DNA from: Theocolax elegans
Taxonomy: Eukaryota; Arthropoda; Insecta; Hymenoptera; Cerocephalidae
Assembly: GCA_026168455.1 (NCBI GenBank)
Contig: CM047429.1
Span: forward strand, 39,416,066-39,480,065
DNA length: 64,000 nt
Direction: 5' to 3'
Position numbers and translations under genes: made by a program. The notes under the pieces were generated by a model, which worked only from the letters and a program-made list of their open reading frames with translations, ran no database searches and had not been told where the DNA came from. Shown here piece after piece: positions 43,659-54,525 of the stretch; within the stretch, counting starts at the first letter, position 1; each line of letters starts with the position of its first letter.

Positions 43659-44262
43659 ATGTCAAATTCAGAAAATAATAAACCATTAACTAGAGGATTA
43701 GTTAAAGAAAATCCTTCATCAAAAAAAAAAATGATGCTCTAAAATATTTTGGAGAATGTTTGAAATTTGAGATAAATATTCGAGTTGGAGAACATAATGA
43801 TTTATCATCAATGTCTATAAAAGCTATAGAATTAGAAAATGAAATTTTAAAACAAGACAGTTTAAGAAATTATGATTGTTTATCTGGAAGCAAAAGTTTA
43901 TTTAATAATTCAGAAATACAAAAGGTTATAATTTGTCAAATTTGTCATGCTATTCAACATGAAGCATTATTTTGTCGCTCAGCAGGCTGCGTTTACTGTA
44001 AAGGAACAGATCATTTCTCAAATAATTGTAGGGTTGTTACAAATAAAATAAATTTAATTTGTTAACGATGTAGCCAACCTAATCATTCGATAAGTGGTTG
44101 TAAATTTAATAAAGATCAATACAGTTATTGTGAATATTCTCAAGAAATGTCAAATAAAGTAGATCAATGTACTTTTATTTCGGACTATATAATTTGTTGG
44201 AAATGTGGTCTTTTCGGACATAATCCTTATATTTGTTCGGGTCAAAAGAAAATTATATCAGG
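43659..44262 (+). pseudogene. Gag-like protein with four CCHC zinc knuckles
   Basis: Met at 43659 (MSNSENNKPLTRGL); an A-run at 43721-43730 breaks the frame, which continues at about 43735 (ALKYFGECLKFEIN). Four knuckles C-x2-C-x4-H-x4-C follow: CQICHAIQHEALFC, CVYCKGTDHFSNNC, a third whose second residue is a stop (TGT-TAA-CGA-TGT at 44060-44071) and CWKCGLFGHNPYIC (44198-44239). Four tandem knuckles indicate a nucleic-acid-binding capsid-type protein of a retroelement. The ORF is cut at 44262 by the LTR that follows. Family not identified. Confidence 0.65.
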
Positions 44263-45478
44263 TGTGACGTTGTAGTTGTACTACAAGTCACATTAAATAG
44301 CAGTTAATATATAATAGCACCCACGAAGCTTACTATGCGAAGTAAGCGTGCTATACTACAAACTTATACACATATGCGAATGTGTAAAATGACAGAAGCT
44401 TACTATGCGAAGTAAGCATGTTCAATATTAAGTAGAGGAGGTACGTCTTTTAATACCTCACAATAGCACATACACACACATACTAGTCCGTTGATCCAGT
44501 GATTATGGTACCTCCAAGTACCATCAGTCAATCGAGTCCCTCCAGCATTCCTTCCTTGTCCCATCGACTCCATGTAGTCCTCCCCAAGAGAAGATTTGGA
44601 CCTCCAGCCATTGATCAGGAAAGAAGCACCTTGCGCGGAACCCAGTGACCAGCGTTGACTCAAGTACCTGTAAGAGTAACTTATAAATACTCTGTGTTAT
44701 AGTAAGGAATGAGGATGGAGAAGCTATACTTTTATACAGCTTCTCCCAGCAAGATCAGAGGACACAGGAGTTGAAGTGACAGGTTGAGTTAGAGGTTAGG
44801 ACGACGCACGGGTAAAACACTTAACTCACGAAGGAAATATCGATACATACCCCAGGAGCTACTTAGAAGCAGCTCGGGAAATCCTGAGTAATGATGAGTG
44901 TTACTGCCTACTCGACGTCGTTCCAGGGACGTAGACGCCTCCTCACCGTGCAAAAACGCCGCACCGGGATTGTAGCCGTCTACTCGTACCGTACCTATAA
45001 TATACGGTAAACGGCTCTTTTTAGCCTAAAAGCTTCCTTCTTTGGAACGAATAGTCATTTTACCTCTCAGCGGGTCCTCCAGCAGTACCCGTGGATACGT
45101 CGTCGAAATCCTCTAGCACAACGCCCTGGAAGTATCAACTTAAGAAGCCTCCTCGACGTCAAAGAATCAACACTGTGAATGGACGACACGACAACCGTCC
45201 AGCTGAGGCGTGCTCCCGTTCCTCCTATCCGGCTCCCAACCAAGTGTGTATGTGCGACGCGAATAACGGCGCGGGGCGGCTCGATATACGCGCGAACGAG
45301 CGACCGCAGCCAACGTGACTGGCGAAAGGTAATTTGTATACCTGCAGAGTTCGGTAACAAAGTTCCGTACTTCGTTCTTTTATTTCTTTTGGAACACCTT
45401 AAATACCGAATAAATATAATTTCTATTCTTTTAATTTTGTTGTTGATTTCCGCCCTAATACCCAGCGGACTCATCACA
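44263..45478 (+). mobile_element. 1216-bp 5' LTR of a gypsy-type element
   Basis: Starts TGTGACG and ends ATCACA, so TGTGA/TCACA termini pair. It is followed at once by a primer site. The LTR begins with a hairpin (TGTGAC..TTGTAGT/ACTACAA.GTCACA, 44263-44292) and three stem-loops with a common loop (44328-44418). It has TATA-like words (ttataaatactctg, 44681) and AATAAA near 45410. Short open frames at 44403-44663 and 45067-45490 are in overlapping registers and I do not consider them genes. Confidence 0.75.
44328..44418 (+). repeat. Three stem-loops sharing loop TATGCGAA
   Basis: GCTTAC-TATGCGAA-GTAAGC at 44329-44350 and again at 44397-44418, and between them ACACA-TATGCGAA-TGTGT at about 44370-44387. 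The 8-base core is constant while the paired stem differs, so the stem is kept by compensating bases. Confidence 0.8.
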
Positions 45479-45492
45479 TGGCGACCGTGACA
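45479..45492 (+). promoter_or_regulatory. Primer-binding site TGGCGACCGTGACA
   Basis: Immediately downstream of the LTR's terminal CA. TGGCGACCGTGAC is, as I recall, the tRNA-Arg-type primer site of mdg1/412-like gypsy elements. Its presence fixes the LTR end and the plus-strand direction. Confidence 0.7.
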
Positions 45493-46007
45493 TTTATTGT
45501 ATTATTCGTAATCATGGACTTTCGGGATTGTTAAATTTTTGTTTCGCCATATTGTGCACACACAGAAGATACGTCGAAAGTGGTGTTGGACGGCCATTTT
45601 GAATTTCGGCCACGTGTAGCCAAAAAAATTGATTTTTAAACGAAATTCAATTTTGGTTTATTTTAAATTCTGTTTGGAGTTGTAGAATCTACAAAAATTG
45701 GTGAGTCGGTTCCATATTATTTGGTTTTGATATTTTCTTTCGCGGTGGAATACACTTAGTTTTTTTTTCTTGTCAGTAATTAATTTATTTTTTTTTCATC
45801 ATTTTGCAATTAACTTTTTCCCCTCTAGCTCTCTCCACAATTTAAATGTTTAAATAACATAATTGTTGAAAGTGGATATAAGAATTAATTAATAATTATT
45901 TAAAATTGGTAACGCAGAAAAGTTGTAAAATAATGAAATTTTCATGTATATATATGTAATATGTATATGGTTATAAGCTATACGTTCTATCTTTCCTTGA
46001 TATTAAC

Positions 46008-46047
<40 letters not shown>

Positions 46048-46898
46048 GACGGTCCAATTTATTCACATAATAAAAAATAAGAGAGAAACTCCTTTTTTTG
46101 AATTTCCATCTTATTTAATTCATCGATCTGTGGAGGGTAGAGATATTATCCCATCCAACAGTAAATCGATGAACGAGCATTTATTCGTCGAGTTGATTTG
46201 TTATTGGGAACCACTTATGATTGCGATACTACTTCAATTCAGTGACGTAATTCAAAGAAAAACAAATTCTCTCATCGCGCGTCACCTTAAGAATGTCATT
46301 AAGATCCTTAAGACTTAATAAGAGGTTGCCAAATATAGATAATTTGATATATTTTTTTTTATTTAGATCCAGAGTTACATAGATTCCACATACATCATAT
46401 ATAAAATACATAAAATATACAAAATCTTGCACACAACATTCGCAAGTGGTTACAGTGCAGTAATTATCTTACAACAATAACCCACTATAACACCTCGAAT
46501 CCTACAGAGAGAAATATAATTCCCTGTTCGTAGGTTCGGATTACAATCTTAAACTAAAAAACAATGTTGGTTAGCTTCGCTGTGATATCATAGCAATAGC
46601 TTCCAACCATACTTCATTCATCCTTTTTCATTCATTCATAATTGGTTTCCTGACGCTACCATTCATCGGACTTTCAGACATGTATCGCATCATCACAAAA
46701 CCCATTCATTCACACTTACTTTGATTACAGTCGTCTATCTGACTCCCATAACCAAACTTTTAACATTTCTATATATTATTTAAGTATTAATAATTATATA
46801 ATCTATCTATTAACAATGATAACAGCCTTATTTTAGAGAATTTGTTTAAATACGTATAATTATTCTATTATTTGTATTTTTGGATTTTATTTTTACTT
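45493..46898. other. Truncated interior of the LTR element and AT-rich spacer
   Basis: 45493-45760 looks like an untranslated leader; no gag start follows. (TA)n occupies 46009-46043, directly followed by TGTGACGGTCC, which may be another element end. The plus-strand frame 46046-46318 (IIKNKRETPFFEFPSYLIHR) is open but unrecognised. From 46320 on only AT-rich non-coding DNA with CATTCATT words is seen. Confidence 0.35.
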
Positions 46899-47420
46899 TT
46901 ACTTTTTTGATAAGATTATATTGCTATTTAGTCTTGCAGGACACGTAAGTCCAACTGCACAGGTTACTCTATAGTGCGGAAACATTGTTCTGTGTTGTAA
47001 TGCTGAGTCACATTTGCAGATTGATGTAAAAACAATATCATCTATTACTACAACGTCTTTGTGAGGCGGTTGATGTTTTTCAGAATACATAGAGTTTGTG
47101 AAACTCTGAATTCCTCTTATTCCTCTGTTAAAGTAAAATATGGCTTTGTTTGATCCTAAATAATTAATGTCTCCATAGGTCATCCTATGATTATTTATTT
47201 GTAGTATCTTCTGACCTGGTGCTTCATCTGCTTGCTTTTTCCTAGCGCTTCTGTTATTTGTTTCAGCCATTTCATCAATCTTATTAAAAACTGTTTCTAT
47301 TGGCTTATATCTTTCAGTTGTTAAATCAATTTTTTTTTCTATACTAGGCGTTTCTTTTTTAAATTCTATAATTTTTATGTCTGTTTTGGTTGTCTCTGTT
47401 TCTTGTAAATATATATACAT
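46899..47420 (-). CDS. Unknown 173-aa frame after a LINE endonuclease
   Basis: The frame is open for 173 codons. The N-terminal ~70 residues are charged and Lys/Glu-rich, followed by NHRMTYGDINYLGSNKAIFY, a Phe/Tyr-rich strand region, and a Cys-rich end (CKCDSALQH..CAVGLTCPARL). The C-terminal spacing resembles a FLYWCH-type zinc module (C..H..CPARL), but the key aromatic signature is not clear. It starts in the interval where the LINE endonuclease stops, so it may be an unrelated insertion or a divergent part of that LINE. Confidence 0.35.
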   Translation of the reverse strand: MYIYLQETETTKTDIKIIEFKKETPSIEKKIDLTTERYKPIETVFNKIDEMAETNNRSARKKQADEAPGQKILQINNHRMTYGDINYLGSNKAIFYFNRGIRGIQSFTNSMYSEKHQPPHKDVVVIDDIVFTSICKCDSALQHRTMFPHYRVTCAVGLTCPARLNSNIILSKK

Positions 47421-47439
47421 AATTTACTTAAAACTTGGA

Positions 47440-48045
47440 AGAAAACCTTTTTCAAATAGATTATTTAGAAAATCTGTACTTATAACATTATTTTCCAGTA
47501 TGTTAATATTAAAATCGCCAATTATTATATAATTTACCGCTTTATTCTTTTTTTGTTCAAAGTAATTTTTAAATTTATGTTACATTCTGAACAATGTAGA
47601 TCATGAGATCTATATAATGAGGATATTTAAAGCAGTTTATTATTATTTAATGTAATTATTGTATTTAGTATTTTCAGCTTACCTATAACTATCGTTTCGC
47701 TTACATATGTGTTACATCTTTTCTAACATAAACTACTACCCCATCATTTTTGTTAATGTCTCTATTATTATAATAGATACTATATTCTTTTATATTATAA
47801 TACTGATAATTTTCTAATTTCCATACCTCAGTACACACAATCACATATGGTTTGATTTTGAAACTTTTGATCAAGATTTGTAGTTTTTCCAGATTTGCTT
47901 CTAAACATCTAATATTAAGACATAATATTAAGTTACTATTAATTTTTCTATCTTTATTAAAAGTTTCAATATCATCATATACTCTCTCACTTTGTTGAAG
48001 ATTATTTTGTATTGTTTCTAGTAGATTTAACTGATGATCCATTAT
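47440..48045 (-). pseudogene. LINE ORF2 endonuclease fragment
   Basis: From the Met at 48042: LILCLNIRCLEANLEKLQIL (strand 1 with the Asn motif), VIVCTEVWKLENYQYY (catalytic Glu), NDGVVVYVRKDV, then after shifts a GDFNINILENN word near 47515. These are the successive APE-endonuclease motifs. The catalytic tail and all of RT are absent. Several stops. Confidence 0.7.
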
Positions 48046-48049
48046 TAAG

Positions 48050-49507
48050 TCTCTTCTTGTGATGTACTTGCTGCTTGTTAATTTTTTTCCCGTAATTGTA
48101 TTGTTTTTGCATTAATCTTGCTTGTCATTCCTTTAACAGTTTTGACTTTTCTTTGGTAAAGTATGTTGTTCATTTGCAAGTTACATATCGCTCTTAATGC
48201 ACTTGCTTCATCCCATGTCGGTAATACAGGTTTTATTGGGTAATTAATTGAGTCGATGTATTTTTTTACTTTTTTTTTAGAATACTACATTTCATTCTAT
48301 CCGTTGGTAAGTGATCCGTCAGTAAACTCGTTCTGTATTGCATATTATTGAAAATACAGTTAGCACACTCAATTTTGGTATTTTTGCATTCACTTATGTT
48401 ATGTTTTTCAGAGCACTTTATGCACACCGTCTCATTTTTGCATTTTGCTACACTATGTCCGTATCCTGCACAATTCTAACAAGGCGTTGTATTAATGAGA
48501 TCGTATGCTTTGCAACACTGATGTCCTATGAAAACCTTATTAGCACTTTGACGTAAAAACTTATGAATTTCCGGTATAACTTCCATAAAGACTGTGTTAG
48601 TTTTATTTCTTTTATTAGTGTACATATGCAAGATTTTCCCAGCTTCTTTGAATTGACTGAAATTTTTTGTATTAATGTCACTTTCAATATCATTCTCATC
48701 CATTTGTGTAACATTGTCTGTTCCTACTATTTTTATCTTTGGATTTCCTTGTTGTTCTATATTAATATTACAGTTCTTTACCTTTTTGCTTAGTGCTGAC
48801 TCAACTGCTTCTAGACTTCTGGCATTCATGCAGCTTATTTCTATTTCGGTGTCATTCTTCTTACGTATGAACTTTGTCTGTATGTCTTTATGTGATACAA
48901 TGCAAATCGTAAGCCATTCCATAGTATTTTTTTGCTTTGGGTCGTTGGTCTTTACTGTTATTTTAGGCACTTTTTTCTGTTTTGGTTTAATGTCACTTAT
49001 AACTTCTGCATATGATTTTGTAGTTGTTACTTTTTCCATACTTTTTTGCTTCTGCATTTCTATTAATTCTTTTTGAATTTGATTTTTTTCTTGTAACTCA
49101 GTAATTAGTTCTTTCAATAAGGTGTTTTCTTTTATCAGATGTTCGATTTCATTGTCTTCATTTCCTATAGTTGCATTTTGTTTCTCAACTGTTTTATTAT
49201 GCAATTCTTGCAATAACTCTTCTCTTAATTCTTCTGTCTTTTTTAATTTAATAGCAGCAATCACTTTTTTAGCCACATCACTTAACATATGTTGATCTGA
49301 TTGTAAGGTTATGTCTTTAAGTCTGTGATCCGGACAGATTATTAGGTTTTCACCCACATATTTATGATTTTTTATTTTTTCAAAATCACTTCTGTGGTAG
49401 ACACTTTCACAAATGATGCATATCACTGTTTTTACTTCTTGCTTAGGGTGGCACTTGTATACTTTACAGTCGAGCTTATCTGGATGATGTTTCTCACTCG
49501 ACGCCAT
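48050..49507 (-). pseudogene. LINE ORF1: PHD-like finger, coiled coil, RRM, zinc knuckles
   Basis: Met at 49507. Residues ~10-60 form a Cys/His finger (CKVYKCHPKQEVKTVICIIC, then YHRSDF and CPDH), PHD-like in spacing. Residues ~90-160 are a coiled coil (IEHLIKENTLLKELITELQE). Residues ~195-300 are RRM-like (EWLTICIVSHKD..). A TAG at 48476-48478 falls inside the first knuckle (TGT-TAG-AAT-TGT, then AGYGHSVAKC); the frame continues with a second knuckle CIKCSEKHNISEC and a CANC. Without that stop the ORF would be about 480 residues. It precedes the endonuclease piece by a few bases, as ORF1 should. Confidence 0.75.
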
Positions 49508-49587
49508 CTTGGAATTTTTTTGATATATATTAACATTTAATAATTAAAAGAAAATTAATTAAAATCAAATAAGAGTTTATTAAATAT

Positions 49588-49845
49588 TCATGTTGGGTAC
49601 TGGAGAAACCCCTTTACATGAAATTGCTTGCGGAACCAACAGTTAAAACTATATAAGTCTTGTTCACGCGGGACTCGACCAGCGCGGAGAGGCCGCATGA
49701 TAAATTCGTCGTCCTCGACGAAAATGCTGCCGAGGCAGCGAGAGCTGTTGGTTTTGTCAAGGCTTGGCGGTGGTGGAGGAAACTCTCCCGTTTCGGTAGA
49801 CTCAGCTTGATTTTGCCGAAGATCTAAGTCCCTCACCATCGACAT
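49588..49845 (-). CDS. Unknown 85-aa frame upstream of the LINE
   Basis: The frame has protein-like composition (TGEFPPPPPSLDKTN, SIFVEDDEFIMRPLRAGRVP, YSFNCWFRKQFHVKG) and higher GC than the flanks. It may be the 3' exon of another element, or a 5' part of the LINE. No motif is recognised. Confidence 0.3.
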   Translation of the reverse strand: MSMVRDLDLRQNQAESTETGEFPPPPPSLDKTNSSRCLGSIFVEDDEFIMRPLRAGRVPREQDLYSFNCWFRKQFHVKGFLQYPT

Positions 49846-50686
49846 CTCATGTACACGTATCGATATGTGTGTGTTAGCCTGTCACGTCGTATGCTGGCTG
49901 TTCGTCGATATATTTTTATAATAAATGATAAATGTATTAATAATTATATTGTTTAAATATAATACACCTAGTATGATGTTTTACAAGATGGATTATTTAT
50001 GCATAAATATAGTTACGCTAATGCTATATTATTGTAAAACTTACAATTTCATTGAAAATCGGTTTCATGCCAATTTTCATGGTAAATTGTAATAAATAAT
50101 AATTTCAAAAGTTATATTTTAGTGTGGTTTCACTCAAAATATTTAACTGAGTTTTAATAATTAATAAAAATTGTTCAGTTAATTAATTATTAACAACTTT
50201 GTCATTTTTGGTGTTATTGCATTGATATTTTAACCAAAAATGGCAAATATGTAAAAAAAAATAATAAAAATATAAATTTTACAATTTTCCACATGTTGGA
50301 TGTTAAGGAGCGAGCACAATCAGTGTAGCTATTCGTAGCGAGGCTCCCCTCCCCGACCGCGGAGCTCTCGAGCTCTCGGCTTCTCGGGCCTGCGAAGCGA
50401 GCGTGCGCGGCGCTGTTGCGCGGGAGCAGCTCTCTCGCTTCGTCTCACTCGTTCTTGAACGATCGCGGACGCCGGACGTGCTTCTTTATTTTGTTCAAAT
50501 ATAAGTTTTTTATACAGCTTGAGTTTTTGTCAGTTTAATTAAAGTGTAAATTGAATAAATCTAAGTATAAAAGAAGGTAGTGCTTTTATTATTAATATTC
50601 CCTCTCTCCTCTCTCCTACAGATTATTTAAAACCTCAACACCACATTTAATGTTTAATTTAATTATTTGAACATTAAAAGTAAAAT
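49846..50686. other. AT-rich then GC-rich spacer
   Basis: 49900-50290 is AT-rich and non-coding. 50300-50480 is a GC-rich island (gcggagctctcgagctctcgg, gcgtgcgcggcgctgttgcgcgg). From 50570 a pyrimidine run ending ctctctcctacAG|att at 50621 is a textbook splice acceptor on the plus strand, but no open exon follows. It may be an LTR or promoter fragment. Confidence 0.35.
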
Positions 50687-50770
50687 AAAAAAAATTTGCA
50701 CTGGCCGGGAATTGAACCCCGTCGTTGCGCGTAACAGACGGATACTCTACCGCTTGACTATCTTGGTCTC
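50687..50770 (-). tRNA. tRNA-like gene or tRNA-derived SINE head, with Pol III signals
   Basis: On the minus strand: box A-like TAGTCAAGCGGTAGAG, anticodon-region CTGTTAC (GTT would be Asn), box B GGTTCAATTCC with T-loop TTCAATT, then an 8-T terminator at 50694-50687. The acceptor stem does not close (GACCAAG against GGCCAGT) and the T stem has one G-G mismatch, so this is not a functional tRNA. Promoter and terminator are intact, so a short Pol III transcript is possible. Confidence 0.5.
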
Positions 50771-51302
50771 TTATACGAGAAGATCCGATATGTCTACATG
50801 AGCTAATAGGCAGTATTAGCTTATGTAACTTTGCTTTTTATGCTATTTAGCTAAAATAGAAGCTTGAAATTTTGTATATCAAGTTTGGGATGTCACATTA
50901 CCCCCCTTTAAATTTGATAGAAATTTGAAACAAAAAAAAATTTTTTATCTAATTTAGTATTTAAACTTGTGTTTGTTATATAATAATTATCCACAAAATT
51001 GATGTACAATATTCTGGATTTTTAAAGATTTTTTCGATAATTCAATTCGTTGAATTTGTTGCATGAAAATTTTTAGTGCGGGCTTTACCCCCCTTAAATT
51101 TGTTATTAGAAATTTTGTACGTAAAAGAAAAAATATTTTAATTACAAATTTTGTACAATTTTTTAGTCATATAGTGACATAATTGATTTTACAAAAATCT
51201 ATTTAGTAGCCTATAATTTGTATGTGGATATGGAGCTTTTGAATATTTTTATTGTAAAAAGAAATATTTTTTAAGTTAATTTTACGATTTAATTTACCTA
51301 AC
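50771..51302. other. AT-rich spacer
   Basis: Two similar words, attaccccccttaaatttg-like at about 50893 and 51085 (each followed by a long AT-rich run), suggest a duplicated segment. Nothing coding. Confidence 0.4.
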
Positions 51303-51823
51303 TTATTTATTTCTGTGTCTTAATTCAGGCCTTTCTCCAGTGCGCAAGTACTTCTTAAATTGCCCCACGAACATGCTCAAGTTGTCACGATTGCTGTATA
51401 CTCCTTGATTATCTAACGACTCGAATAATTCATTAAGTCCGGAGGTATCCTCGTTTGCTGGTGGACTTTCTGTTGTTTTTTTTGTTGTTGCTAATTTCTT
51501 GTTGAACTGCATCAATCTTTGCCTGAATTGCATGTAAGCGTTTATCAATTTCTTTAATATTTTCTTCTTCGTATTTTCGTTTCTCCCTTTTAGCGGTTTG
51601 AGTAACTGCATTTTTAACAAACGGGTTTTTATGCTGTGTATGGTATCCGTTTACTGTTACTGGCTTGTTACTTTTTTCCATTTGTTGCGTGGATGAATAA
51701 TTCGCAGGCAGATACGTCTGTATGAATGCCATATAGTACCTTCATCTTTTTCACTGCAAAACGCGGTTTGCGATTGAGCATTGACAACGTTGAGATGTTC
51801 AACTTGTTGTGTGAAATTCGGCA
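51303..51823 (-). pseudogene. Unidentified coiled-coil protein relic
   Basis: A start at 51823 (MPNFTQQVEHLNVVNAQSQT) shifts near 51735 into a frame with NYSSTQQMEKSNKP and KRKYEEENIKEIDKRLHAIQ, which shifts again near 51475 to SGLNELFESLDNQGVYSNRD and FVGQFKKYLRTGERPELRHR before a stop at 51303. Helical, Gln/Lys-rich; a gag-like or host origin is possible. Two shifts, so it is a pseudogene. Confidence 0.4.
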
Positions 51824-51977
51824 TCTTTTGAACTTAGGTCGTTTTGATGATGTAACTATAACGAGTCGTGAAGAGCAAATGATTCGTACTTGTGCTTAGA
51901 AGGGTGCAAAGGTTAGAATATAAGTGACCTTTGTGTCCTTTAGCTCGCAACTTATTTTGCTTCTATATGTATGTATG

Positions 51978-53258
51978 TATATGAGAGATTCCACAGAACT
52001 TTTGACTTTACGGTCAAAAGAAAATTGAAAATTTATTTTAAAGGCACATCTTTGAAACTTATCGAACCATTTCTAAATAACATCAGTAGTAGCATAAAAA
52101 ACATGGGGCTCCTCATTTTTTAAAAAAATTTTTTTGTAAAAAATCAAAAACAATTATTTTAATGTAAAACATACTACTTTTCATCAAAAAAATAAAATTT
52201 TACATTTTTCTTTCAAATTTAAGGTAAAATGTTAAAAAATTTGATAAAATATGTAGCATAATATGTGTTGGAAAGAAAAATTTTGTAACACAAAAATATC
52301 ATTATAATAAAATTTTATTTTAAGCAATTAATAATTTTTCAAACAAAAGAAATGTAACAAAATATATAATATATACAAACATTGTAACTAATACAAAGAT
52401 TTTTTGAATTATAATTCCTACCTTTAATTCAAGTTCCTTTAATGTGTGTGTATTTGTGTTTAAGTATTACAATTACAAATATTTACTATAAGATGATTAA
52501 ATACCTTATTTTCTCGGAAAGTAAGAATTTCATTTTGTTACATTTTTCGTAAGTTCGTTTCAGGCAAACAAAGAAGAATTTTATGTAAAGTATTTTAAAA
52601 CATGTTTTTTAAAAGGTTAATAAAAAAGTGCAATTACTTTTATAACCATTGATAACATACTATCGATGTGCTGACGAAAAGTACGATTTTTTTCAATGGG
52701 GGGCGCATACATGTACCCAACTTTGCGAGGGTACAATTTTTTTTCTGTAAGTAGCACACTTACAAACCAAACGCGATTTTATTTGTCTGCTCAATAAGTG
52801 TCATTTTCCATGAAGAAAATTTAAGAGAATAATTTATTTTTGTTTTAAGAGCTAAAAGTAAAATAAATTAGTTTTTTTTAAATAGTGGTTACGGATATTC
52901 ATAAAATAAATTAATCTATGTAGGTTGAAGCACACCTCTAAAACTTTTACATTATATTCTGTGATATGTGAAGATTATATAAAAAATTATCCAAACCATT
53001 TTTAATAAAAGTTTTTTTTATATAAACCTAATAAAGCAAAAAAGTAGAGTGAGTAACACAAAGAATTAATTAAAATGCGATAAATTATAATTTTTTTAAG
53101 TAATATATTATATATTATTAATATAATAAATAACGGTTACTATACTTTCTGACTTTTTTCTACAAGGAATGATTTTTTTAATATGATGAAAATCATCAAA
53201 TAGCATTGAAAAGTGAAAGTAACAAGAAAATCATAAGTTCTGTGGAATCTCTCATATA
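51978..53258. mobile_element. 1.28-kb non-coding element with ~24-bp TIRs
   Basis: TATATGAGAGATTCCACAGA followed by ACTT at the left (51978) is mirrored by AAGTTCTGTGGAATCTCTCATATA at the right (ending ~53258). TA dinucleotides flank both sides, in keeping with Tc1/mariner-like insertion. Internal sequence is 75-80% AT with no gene. Confidence 0.7.
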
Positions 53259-53379
53259 TACGTGTATAAAATTAGAGGACAAATAAAATTTAATTCTTTT
53301 ACTCCATATTCACATATAAATTGTACATATATAATGCTACATTTCATTTCGAATAGTGTTTCTTAATTCTCATTTTCGA

Positions 53380-54525
53380 AAAAATATTTTTTTAAATGAG
53401 AGACGTGAAATTTGCCTCTTTCTATATTAACTTTATCGCTGTATAGCATATACGTATCTAAACAGACTCTTTCAACTATTTTATAAGGTCCTTCATAGGG
53501 TGACATAAATATTGATTTTTTCTTTTCGTTTTCTTTTGAGACGTTAAGGGCCTTAATTAATACATAATAATTAACTGTGAATGTAAAATGATTATTGCTT
53601 GAATTTGCTTTTTTGGCTCTATTATTTAATTAATTATGCATATTCATTTTCGCTTTTTCCAGTTTTTCTGGATATGTTAAATTATTTTTGGTGAAATTGA
53701 AATCTATGTAATTTTCCCAAATTCGTTTGCAATTTTCATTGAATTGAAGTCAACAAGAGGAAAACCTGTTGTTTCGTAGGGTACGCAATTTATTACATTT
53801 CCAACCTTTTTTAATTCGTTCGCCTATGCCGCATGATTTTTTAACATAGATTTAAAAATACGGGCAATTTCGCGATGTACTCTACAATATTGCTTTGCGG
53901 ATGGCGGATCGACGAAAACAACATTTTTATTTTCCGCTTTTCTAAATAATCTTTCCATCTATCGGAAGTAAATTGTGTTCCGTGGTCTGTTATGATTGCA
54001 TGTATTTTATTTACATTAACAATATAATCATTTCTTTTATTTATAACGGAAACAGTATTGGCTTTCTTTATAGCATATAATTTAACATATTTGCTAATTA
54101 CAGATGCGATATATATGCAATATATATGCTGCAGATAGAATATATTTAACATTTCCTGTCGATGTTGGTAAAGGTCCTAAAAAGTCAATGCTCAATAATT
54201 GTTGAGGTTTGTCAACAATAATTGACTGTAAAATCGGATAATATTTGAGCGTTAGCCATTTATTTCTTTGGCAATTATCGCACGTTTTTATATAAATGGT
54301 ACATTTTTTTCTTAACTTTGGTGCAAAAAAATATTCAATTAACATTTTATAAATTTTACGAGCTCCTACGTGGCCATAATATTCATGTATTTCTTTAATG
54401 AAATTTTTTAACATCGATTCGGGTAGCACAATCCGAGTTAAATTGTTAAAGTTTTTACAAATGTATCCATTTACGATTTCGTATCTGCAGTAGTGTTCGT
54501 CACTATCCACTTTATTTCTTGCGAC
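53380..54525 (-). pseudogene. Gypsy-type integrase relic
   Basis: 54510-54094 holds the H2C2 finger (HEYYGHVGARKIYKMLIEYF..CDNCQRNK) and the first catalytic Asp (LLSIDFLGPLPTSTG). 54152-53841 continues with ISKYVKLYAIKKA, the second Asp in IITDHGTQFTSDRW and RHPQSN leading to the Glu. Beyond 53840 shifted frames keep a YETTGFPLVD word. Order and spacing are those of Ty3/gypsy integrase. The two frames overlap but do not join, and the C-terminal domain is scattered. No RT is found upstream (right). Confidence 0.75.

Noticed and set aside
48563..49076. Plus-strand hydrophobic frames opposite the LINE ORF1
   Set aside because: They are antisense shadows of a well-supported coiled-coil/zinc-knuckle ORF1.
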